Below, piece by piece: positions 1 to 5,811 of a stretch of DNA of 5,811 nt. How positions within the stretch are numbered: the first letter of the stretch is position 1; each line of letters opens with the position of its first letter. Made by a program: the position numbers and the translations under genes. The notes under the pieces were generated by a model. That model was given only the letters and a program-made list of their open reading frames with translations. It was not told the DNA's origin and did no database searches. Source of the stretch: Candidatus Altimarinota bacterium. GTDB taxonomy: Bacteria > Patescibacteriota > Gracilibacteria > BD1-5 > UBA6164. The stretch covers positions 1 through 5,811 of the forward strand of contig JAMOTX010000066.1 of assembly GCA_027062145.1 (NCBI GenBank), written 5' to 3'.

Positions 1-66
1 AACTTCTCAAAATGTTACTAATGGAAAAATTAAAAGTAATAATGTAATAAGTCCTTTTTTTAACAT
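1..66 (-). CDS. N-terminus of a secreted protein, cut by the left edge
   Basis: The reverse strand from the ATG at 66-64 encodes MLKKGLITLLLLIFPLVTFG, followed by Glu-Val, and leaves the window. Two lysines followed by about 13 hydrophobic residues is a typical Sec signal peptide, so the product is exported or membrane-anchored. Residue 20 is a UGA read as Gly. The start was chosen because the signal peptide begins there; an in-frame ATG at 105-103 would add 13 AT-rich residues and overlap the promoter proposed at 91-119. No Shine-Dalgarno sequence precedes it. The mature protein is not visible, so no function can be given. It lies downstream of the large secreted gene on the same strand but is separated from it by a terminator, so it is probably a separate transcription unit. 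Confidence 0.6.
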
Positions 67-90
67 AATTTTGTTTTTAGTTATATATTT

Positions 91-119
91 ATAATATTTT
101 ATCATATTTTTTACTTCAA
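91..119 (-). promoter_or_regulatory. Sigma70-like promoter for the left-edge gene
   Basis: On the reverse strand, TTGAAG (119-114) is followed after 17 bases by TATTAT (96-91). These match the consensus -35 at 4 of 6 positions and the -10 at 5 of 6. Transcription would start near 84, giving a leader of about 18 bases before the ATG at 66. It sits just past the terminator of the upstream gene. Chance matches are common in DNA this AT-rich, so this rests on spacing and position. Confidence 0.35.
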
Positions 120-122
120 CAC

Positions 123-152
123 AAAAAAAGACTCAAAAATGAGTCTTTTTTT
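123..152 (-). terminator. Intrinsic terminator, symmetrical, after the large secreted gene
   Basis: Positions 123-134 (seven A then GACTC) pair perfectly with 141-152 (GAGTC then seven T) around a six-base loop, a 12-bp stem. The hairpin begins 9 bases past the TAA of the minus-strand gene. Read on that strand it ends in a U run, as an intrinsic terminator should. Because both ends carry A/T tracts it would also work on the plus strand, where no gene is visible to use it. Confidence 0.8.
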
Positions 153-161
153 TATTATATT

Positions 162-2939
162 TTAATGATATAAAACATATCTTACAATCACAATTAAATA
201 ATATGAACTTAAGGCTACCATCATAGCATATATTCATGACATAAATATAGATTTTCATTTGTTCAAAAGTTCATCTTGTCCATTATGAAGTACTATGTAT
301 CATGCTCAAACTGTCATAATAAGTATAGATAAAGAACCTAAACCTATCATAAGTTTTTGAATAATTGTACCTAATGCAAAATTCACATTTTCTTCTATAT
401 CTCCACCATGTACTTTCATACCAGGGGTAATATCATTTACACTAATAGTAAATACAGATTTAGTAATATCAGATTTTGCTGCAGTTGTTCATTTATAAGC
501 ATCTTCAGCTTTTTTAGCTTTTTCTTTAGCTTTATCACATGCAGAACTAGCTCATCACGCACAAGCTTTTTGTGCTTCTTTTTTAGCTGCATTTGCTACT
601 TGTTTTGCTAATGCAGGGTTAGCTTCAGCCTCTTTTGCATCCATTTCAATACCCGCTAAATTTGCATTACTTTCTGATGCAGCAGTATTTGCTTTATCCT
701 GTAATCACGTTGCTTTAGCTTTTGCTGCAGTACATTCAGTAGATTTTGGAGATTTACTACATACTTTATTTGCATTTGTTTTTGCTCTATTTGCTACTAA
801 TTGTTTATTATTCGCTAATCATGACAATCATTTTGCTATAGTTGCTGGATCATTATTTTCATTAGTCATCCCTTCATAAACTTCATTTTCAGCATTAACA
901 ACATTTTGCTTAGCTTCATTAATTGCCATAGAATTTTCTTTATCTACTTTTGATTGAATAGCTGTTTTCTTTTCACTTAATTTTTTTTCTAAATATTCTT
1001 TTACCTTTTTGGGATCTTTTAATATTTCTTTTTTTTGCTCTTCAGTTAATTTAGAATCACCTTCAAATTCTTTTTTTGCTTTATTATTATTATTATTATT
1101 AATTAATCTATCAGCATCATTTTTAGTTGATTCATAATTTGAAGATAAAACTTTACAGTCATTACTATCAATATTAGATCAACAAGCATCATTCATTAAT
1201 TTTTTAATATTTTTTAATCTTGCATTTTGTGATTTTTCAAATTTATCAAAATCAACTTGTTCTTTATCTTTTTCTTTATCAGCTTCTTCTTGTAATATAT
1301 TAGCTGCTCATAAAGTACTGCTTAACGAATTATTAGCATTAGCAATTGGATCATTTTTTACTTCTGTAAAATTACTTCAATTTTTTTTATCTAATTCAGC
1401 AATTTCCTTTTTATATTTTTTTGCACAATCTGATCATTCATTACATTTACCTGATTGATTTTTTTCTATAAATTCTGCTTTTTTATCGTTTAATGCCTTT
1501 TGTGATTTTTCATAATTACTAATTTTTAAATTAGCTTTTTTTACTCAATCTAATTTAGCTTCATCATTTCCACCTTTTTCATTCGTAGTCGAAGGTATTG
1601 TATTTTTCCCTCATGTTGTTTTTTCTGGGCTAGTTTTTGTAGATCAATTAATATTATTTTCTGAATTATATTTTATTGCATCTCTAGCTGTTTGTTGAAT
1701 TGCTTCATGATCTCTATCAGCTTGAGTTTTTAATACTTTTCAATCATCTACTAGTTCAGTTGCTCTATCTAATTCAGATTGCGCTGCATCAACTTTTGTT
1801 AATGCTTTATAATCTTCAGCAGTAAAACTACTTTCTATATTTTTTTGTTGAGCTTTTAAAGAAGCTAATGCTTTTTCTTCATCAGATGTAGTTGAATCAG
1901 GAATAATTGCTTCTTTTTGTTCTATACTAGTTTCTAATCTTTCTATTTCTTCTTTAACAGAATTTAATTGATTTCTTTTAACTAAAGATTCTCCAGCATC
2001 TGATTCAGCTTTTGAAACATTAGATGAATATTCATTTAATGCAGATGTATTTCTTTGAATATCAGAAGATCTATTTGAAATATCAACTTCTTTTTGATTA
2101 ATTTCAGCAATGATCCTTGCTTTTTCAGCTCTTTTTTCATCTGCAGTAGCTGCTCTATATCAATCTTCATCATAATCGGAACTATTTATTAGTTGATCTC
2201 CTGGATCAGTAACTTCTAAATCGTCAATATTATGTAATTGGGCTTTTAATGAATCTATATCATCTTTATCATCAGCATTATCTACTTCTCTTTGTTCTTG
2301 TTCATCATTAAACCATGTAGTAGGTTTATACCATGCTTTTGAAGATGTAGATTCATAATCAGTAGCAACTGTATAATCGTTGTTTACAACTGGTTCATTA
2401 ACTGGTGAATCAATTGTTTCATTACTAGATGTAACTGTATTATTAGAATATGTTCAATTGTTATTACTTGAAGTAGTATTTGAATAATTTCATGTTGTTG
2501 TAGATGGATTTCAAAAATCTCCAGTAGTATATGAATTATTTGTACATTGTTTATAATCAATTTTTGAAATAATTTTTTTAGTATCTATAATTGAATCATC
2601 AGCAATAACATAAAAAGAATTTGCTCTTTTTAATAAATCGTTATCTTCTTCACTAGAAATTGTTCAAACTATATAATTTAAATTATATACAGCAGTAGAA
2701 CTATCTGATAATGCATTTCCTCATTTATCACACATATCTTCAAAACAAGAATTTAATTTTCTATACGCTTTTCACAAACCATTATCACATTTGTTATTAA
2801 AATCTGATTGAGCATCTCCCAAATTTTTTTCTAATACAGGTATCACTTTAACAAATTCCGCTTTTGAATAAGCAGAAACAGTAGAAAGTAATAAAGTAGT
2901 AGCTAAAAATCACATTAAAATTAAAGCTTTTTTATACAT
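162..2939 (-). CDS. Long secreted coiled-coil protein with C-terminal TrbC/VirB2-like two-helix membrane domain
   Basis: This is a 925-residue protein if UGA is Gly. The ATG at 2939 is fixed by an in-frame TAA at 2954-2952. Residues 1-23 are a signal peptide ending STVSA. Residues 24 to about 132 form a small domain with Cys 51, 65, 70 and 132. A Ser/Thr/Asn-rich linker follows to about 190. Residues from about 200 to 810 are Glu/Lys/Ala-rich helix, coiled-coil-like in places, with Cys pairs 499/505, 586/595, 727/736 and 793/801 and an Asn6 run at 614-619. Two membrane helices (about 864-884 and 898-919) flank a loop reading HNGQDELLNKGKS. This tail, with GAGYIVLHNGQDELL and VRYVLY, resembles the TrbC/VirB2-like T4SS pilin domain common in CPR bacteria, where such proteins are usually short. 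I infer a surface-exposed, membrane-anchored protein with the long region outside and the loop in the cytoplasm. A role in a pilus, secretion or attachment is possible. The pilin-like assignment is from memory of the motif. The gene could instead be an adhesin that merely ends in a helical hairpin. Confidence 0.85.
1081..1100. repeat. Trinucleotide (TTA/TAA) microsatellite inside the secreted gene
   Basis: Six TTA units plus two bases form a perfect 20-base tract. On the coding strand it gives six consecutive AAT codons (Asn 614-619) between LI and KAKKE in the helical region. Slippage would change length in steps of one codon, keeping the frame. It may be only low-complexity drift in an AT-rich genome. 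Confidence 0.8.
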
Positions 2940-2971
2940 ATTTTGAATAAATTATAATATATCTAGTTATA

Positions 2972-3000
2972 ATTCTACCATATAGTTTTTTAAATATCAA
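2972..3000 (-). promoter_or_regulatory. Sigma70-like promoter for the large secreted gene
   Basis: On the reverse strand TTGATA (3000-2995) and TAGAAT (2977-2972) are 17 bases apart; each matches consensus at 5 of 6 positions. The start point would be near 2965, giving a leader of about 26 bases before the ATG at 2939. The region between the divergent genes (2940-3071) holds nothing else I can recognise besides this and the plus-strand promoter. Confidence 0.45.
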
Positions 3001-3008
3001 AATATTAA

Positions 3009-3036
3009 TTGATTTAAAATATAAATCATTTAAAAT
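3009..3036 (+). promoter_or_regulatory. Sigma70-like promoter for the glycosyltransferase gene
   Basis: TTGATT (3009-3014, 4 of 6) is followed after 16 bases by TAAAAT (3031-3036, 5 of 6). Transcription would start near 3043, about 29 bases before the ATG at 3072. Its -35 lies only 8 bases from the -35 of the divergent promoter, so the two could not easily be occupied at once. Confidence 0.4.
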
Positions 3037-3071
3037 TAAATAAATAAACTAAAATAAGTAATCCATATTAA

Positions 3072-4265
3072 ATGAAAATAGCCATTTTACATGAAATGTT
3101 TATAAAGCTTGGTTGAGCTGAAAAAGTAGTAGAAAACTGGTGTAATATATATCCTAATGCAGATATTTTTACACTTATTTATGATGAAAAAAAAGTTTGA
3201 AAAATATTTCCAAAAAATAAAATAAATAAACAAGTATTTAAGTTAACTACTCAAAAAATATATAATTTATTAAAAAAACAAAGATTTTGTCTTCCTTTTA
3301 TGTCAAAATCAATTGAACAACTAGATTTTTCTGATTATGATGTTGTTCTTTGTAGCTCAAGTTGATTTGCTCATTGAGCTATTACAAAACCAGAAACAAA
3401 ATTTATAGTTTATTGTCATTCACCTGCAAGATATATGTGGGATTGGACAAATGAATATAAAAAAGATATCTGAGCTAGCACTTGAATTAAATCATATATT
3501 TTGAATAAGCTTTTTTTAAAACTAAGACAATGGGATTATATAGCTAGTAAAAGAGCAGATATAACTTTAGCAAACTCAAAAAATACTCAAAAAAGAATCA
3601 CGAAGTATTATAGAAAAAATTCTGAAATATTATATCCACCTGTTGAAACCTGAAGATTTTGAAAAAAAATTAATCATAATTTAAATTATTGATTAGTTGA
3701 ATGAAGACTGTCTGAATCCCAATCTTTGATTATTTGAGTTTCTGAATGAAACAAATCAAATAATTTAAATTATTATATTATAATATCAGCATTAACTGAG
3801 TTCAAAAAAATAGATATTGCTATAAATGCATTTAATAAAATGCCTGAAAAAAAATTAATAATAATATGACAATGAGATTATAAACAAAACTTAGAAAAAA
3901 TAGCTAAAAAAAATATAGTGTTTGTATGAGCAAAATATTCAGATGAATTAGTATCTCTTGTCCAAAATAGTAATTGATTAATCTTTCCTTGAGAAGAAGA
4001 CTTTTGAATAGTTCCTATTGAAGTTATGGCTGCTTGAAAACCCGTTTTTGCTTATAATTGATGAGGATTAAAAGAAACTGTAATAAAATGAATAACTTGA
4101 GATTTTTTTAATAGTAAAGAGTGATTAGATTTTATTACTAATTTTAATAAATTTGATATAGATAATAATAATTGAAAATATTTATCTAAAAATTGTATAA
4201 AACAAGCTGAAAAATTCTCTGAACAAATTTTTGAAGAAAAAATAAAAGAACTAGTTGAAAATTAG
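3072..4265 (+). CDS. WbaZ/WbpY-like GT4 family glycosyltransferase (probable mannosyltransferase)
   Basis: This is a 397-residue protein, normal length for the family, read with UGA as Gly (25 UGA glycines against 2 GGN). An in-frame TAA directly abuts the ATG, so the start is secure. The N-terminal Rossmann half opens with MKIAILHEMF and the glycine loop LGGAEKVVENW (13-23), then SSSGFAHGA and HSPARYMWDW from His116. The linker has RADITLANS and YPPVETGRF (188-196). The C-terminal half begins YYIIISALTEFKK (234 on), then IIIGQGD, LIFPGEEDFGIVPIE (304-317) with the acidic pair used to bind sugar nucleotide, and AAGKPVFAYNGGG. This is the signature of GT-B retaining enzymes of the WbaZ/WbpY group, which typically transfer mannose from GDP-mannose during O-antigen or exopolysaccharide synthesis at the cytoplasmic face. 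The donor sugar here is inferred from the family. About 20 residues between 197 and 233 look extra. The following gene encodes a likely glycan polymerase or ligase, which supports a surface-glycan role. Confidence 0.93.
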
Positions 4266-4272
4266 TTCTTTT
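4244..4272 (+). terminator. Intrinsic terminator overlapping the glycosyltransferase stop codon
   Basis: AAAAGAACTA (4244-4253) pairs perfectly with TAGTTCTTTT (4263-4272) around a nine-base loop, followed by one more T. The left arm is coding sequence and the right arm begins with the TAG stop codon itself. The stem holds only two G:C pairs, so it may be weak and allow read-through into the next gene. Confidence 0.55.
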
Positions 4273-4282
4273 TATGTATGAT
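4255..4282 (+). promoter_or_regulatory. Sigma70-like promoter nested in the terminator, for the polymerase/ligase gene
   Basis: TTGAAA (4255-4260, 5 of 6) lies in the hairpin loop. After 16 bases, TATGAT (4277-4282, 5 of 6) lies just past the T tract. Transcription would start near 4289, about 17 bases before the ATG at 4306 and downstream of the hairpin, so the new transcript would not contain the terminator. Confidence 0.45.
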
Positions 4283-4305
4283 ATAAAAAATTAATCTACA
4301 AAAAT

Positions 4306-5580
4306 ATGTTTAAGAAAAATCTATTTACAATATTGACGCAGCTACTAGTTATACTACTACCCTTTTATGTAATATTAGCAGTATTTTTTAGTGTAAAAAT
4401 TTGAATTCCTAAAGCAGGATTTTATATAAAAGAATTAATACTTATATTTTTATCTATAAGTTTAATTTACGAATTTATAAAAAACAAATTAATTCCTAAA
4501 TTAGAATTAATAGACTACTTAATAATTGCTTATGTTATTTATTGAATAATCATTACTTTTTCTAATTGATTATGATTTAAAAGTATAGTTTATTGATGAA
4601 GATATGATTTTATATTTTTATATACTTTCTTATTATTTAAACATTGAAGTCAATTTTTACAAGTAAGTATTAGAAATATTTTAAAAACTTTTTTAATTAG
4701 TTCTAGTATCTCATTATTATTCTCTGTTTTAATAAAATTTAGACTATGAGAAGAAAGATTACTTGTTTTTTGATATATTGACTATGTAAGTAATTGGACT
4801 TACAATTGATGAATTCCAACATATCATTGATTAGAAAATTCTTGAATAAAAAGATTTCAATGAATACTTGATTGACCTAATCAAATGGCTTTTTTCTTAA
4901 TATTATATACTTCTATATTATTAACTTATCTTAAGAAAAAATTTGAATATCATATTGTATTAATTTTAATCATAATATTTTGATTAATAATACTTACATA
5001 TTCAAGATCAGCATTATTATGAATTTGATCATGAGTATGATTATTAATACTATTTAATGTAAAAGATATTTATGAAAAATATAAAAAACAACTTATAAGT
5101 TGAATAGCTATTATGTTCATAATAATTTCAACTTTATCAATACTATATAGTGATAAAATTCAAAATATATTTTTAAGAACATCATCAACTACTGGTCATT
5201 TTGATAGAATGGAAATTTGATTAAATAGATTTATAAGCCAACCAATGTGAGCATGATTAGCTGAAGCATGACCTGCATATAGAAATATTCATCCAAATAA
5301 ACAAACAAAACTAGCAGAAGCATACTATATACCTGAGAGTTGGTTTATTCAACAATTGATAGAATGATGATACATATATTTTAGTTTATTTTTATTTATT
5401 TTAATAAATATATGAATAAAAATATATCATAGTTCTAAATGATTATTTATATGATTTATTGCAATATTAGTTATGAATATATTTCTTCATATATTTGAAG
5501 CAACATATTTATCAGTACTACTATTTACATTTATTTGATTATATTATAATTATTTGACAAACAATAAAAAACTTGTATAG
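4306..5580 (+). CDS. O-antigen polymerase/ligase-like multispanning membrane protein (Wzy/WaaL type)
   Basis: This is a 424-residue, very hydrophobic protein with about 11-12 predicted membrane helices, read with UGA as Gly (31 UGA against 2 GGN). The family hallmarks are visible: RFQGILDGPNQMAFF (183 on), where DGPNQ is the usual (D/E)-x-PN motif before a helix; TYSRSALLG around Arg234 at the start of another; then a long outer loop (about 285-350) with GHFDRMEIG (297-305), a MGAGLAEAG segment (314-322) and ESWFIQQLIEGG (344-355). This layout matches the O-antigen ligase / Wzy polymerase superfamily (Wzy_C). Members join glycan made on a lipid carrier, either polymerising repeat units or transferring them to a lipid or protein acceptor outside the membrane. 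Polymerase, lipid ligase and protein O-glycosyltransferase cannot be told apart by sequence alone. A WbaZ-like glycosyltransferase lies 40 bases upstream on the same strand. ATG at 4306 is the first start in frame; two other ATGs at 4274 and 4278 are out of frame. No Shine-Dalgarno sequence is present. Confidence 0.88.
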
Positions 5581-5581
5581 T
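5554..5581 (+). promoter_or_regulatory. Strong sigma70-like promoter inside the 3' end of the polymerase/ligase gene
   Basis: A perfect TTGACA (5554-5559) is followed after 16 bases by TATAGT (5576-5581, 5 of 6). This is the best promoter match in the window. It covers the last codons of the upstream gene and the left half of its terminator. Transcription would start near 5588, about 30 bases before the ATG at 5618. Confidence 0.6.
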
Positions 5582-5598
5582 ATTTATGCAAGTTTTTT
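5566..5598 (+). terminator. Intrinsic terminator overlapping the polymerase/ligase stop codon
   Basis: AAAAAACTTG (5566-5575) pairs perfectly with CAAGTTTTTT (5589-5598). A U:G pair and three further A:U pairs extend the stem to a five-base loop at 5580-5584. The last codons (Lys-Lys-Leu-Val) and the TAG at 5578-5580 form the left side, and the T run ends the structure. Confidence 0.75.
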
Positions 5599-5617
5599 AT
5601 TAACCTAATTTTCATAT

Positions 5618-5811
5618 ATGAAAAAAATAGCCTTCTCTGTTATAATGTTTCTATTAATAAATACGATTAGCTTAAATTTTTCTCATGCAGATGAGATAAA
5701 AAACAAATTATATAAATCAACAATTACTACTAGTTTTCAAATCAAAAAAGATTATGGAACAAAAGTAAATACTAAAATTGTTACTATCTTTAAAAAATTT
5801 AGATATACAAA
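5618..5811 (+). CDS. N-terminus of a secreted protein, cut by the right edge
   Basis: Sixty-four codons plus two bases are visible. The protein opens MKKIAFSVIMFLLINTIS, followed by LNFSHA and then DEIKNK: a Sec signal peptide with likely cleavage after the SHA at about residue 24. The mature start is Lys/Thr-rich (KSTITTSFQIKKDYGTKVN) and has the alternating pattern of beta strands, but I do not recognise a family. The single glycine so far uses GGA, and there is no UGA or stop in the visible part. The gene begins 37 bases after the polymerase/ligase stop and appears to have its own promoter at 5554-5581. No Shine-Dalgarno sequence precedes the ATG. Confidence 0.7.
   Translation, partial: MKKIAFSVIMFLLINTISLNFSHADEIKNKLYKSTITTSFQIKKDYGTKVNTKIVTIFKKFRYT

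Noticed and set aside
64..105. Longer start for the left-edge gene at the in-frame ATG at 105-103
   Set aside because: The added residues would precede the signal peptide and overlap the proposed -10 and leader.
408..611. A 67-codon open frame on the plus strand, rich in Phe, Ser and Cys
   Set aside because: It is antisense to the large secreted gene. Its composition is the mirror of the Lys/Ala/Glu-rich codons on the other strand, and it has no signal peptide, family motif or promoter.
2951..2956. Perfect TATAAT on the minus strand as the -10 of the large secreted gene
   Set aside because: It would start transcription only about 5 bases before the ATG and has no acceptable -35 at 16-18 bases; the pair at 2972-3000 fits better.
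3072..5580. Mycoplasma-type code with UGA as tryptophan
   Set aside because: It would place Trp at invariant glycine positions of the glycosyltransferase nucleotide-binding loops and give implausibly many tryptophans (25 and 31 more), while true Trp positions already use TGG.
3072..5580. Degraded pseudogenes full of stop codons
   Set aside because: Every internal 'stop' is TGA; no TAA or TAG occurs in frame over 398 and 425 codons, and family motifs are intact on both sides.
1..5811. tRNA, rRNA, CRISPR array, insertion sequence or attachment site
   Set aside because: No cloverleaf with GTTCRA-type arm, no direct repeats with unique spacers, no terminal inverted repeats around a transposase and no rRNA-like conserved stretches were seen on either strand.

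Overview
The window is very AT-rich and only reads as genes if UGA is a sense codon. With UGA read as glycine (genetic code 25) it resolves into three complete genes and two genes cut by the window edges. The assignment to Gly rather than Trp is direct: UGA falls on the invariant glycines of two recognisable families (GGAEKVV, PGEEDFG and AAGKP in a glycosyltransferase; DGPNQ and MGAG in a Wzy/WaaL-type protein), while conserved tryptophans such as those of HSPARYMWDW use TGG. This code is known from the candidate phyla Absconditabacteria (SR1) and Gracilibacteria (GN02/BD1-5) of the Patescibacteria/CPR. The window does not let me choose between the two.

Layout. Positions 1-66 (minus) hold the N-terminus of a secreted protein that runs off the left edge. 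A promoter (91-119) and a symmetrical terminator (123-152) separate it from a 925-residue minus-strand gene (162-2939). That protein has a signal peptide, a small Cys-containing N-terminal domain, a Ser/Thr/Asn linker, about 600 residues of charged helix with disulfide-sized Cys pairs, and a C-terminal two-helix membrane domain resembling the TrbC/VirB2-like T4SS pilin domain of CPR bacteria. A divergent promoter region (2940-3071) leads to two plus-strand genes: a WbaZ/WbpY-like GT4 glycosyltransferase (3072-4265) and an O-antigen polymerase/ligase-like membrane protein (4306-5580). A further secreted protein starts at 5618 and runs off the right edge.

How they may work together. The glycosyltransferase and the Wzy/WaaL-like protein fit a surface glycan or glycoprotein pathway: one adds sugars, probably mannose, to a carrier-linked glycan on the cytoplasmic side, and the other polymerises or transfers glycan on the outer side of the membrane. 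The long secreted protein and the two edge genes are also envelope or exported proteins, so the whole window concerns the cell surface. A shared role in host or prey attachment is plausible for these phyla but is inference.

The gene junctions are unusually compact. Each plus-strand gene ends inside its own terminator hairpin, and sigma70-like promoter elements for the next gene overlap the same hairpin. No start codon has a recognisable Shine-Dalgarno sequence.
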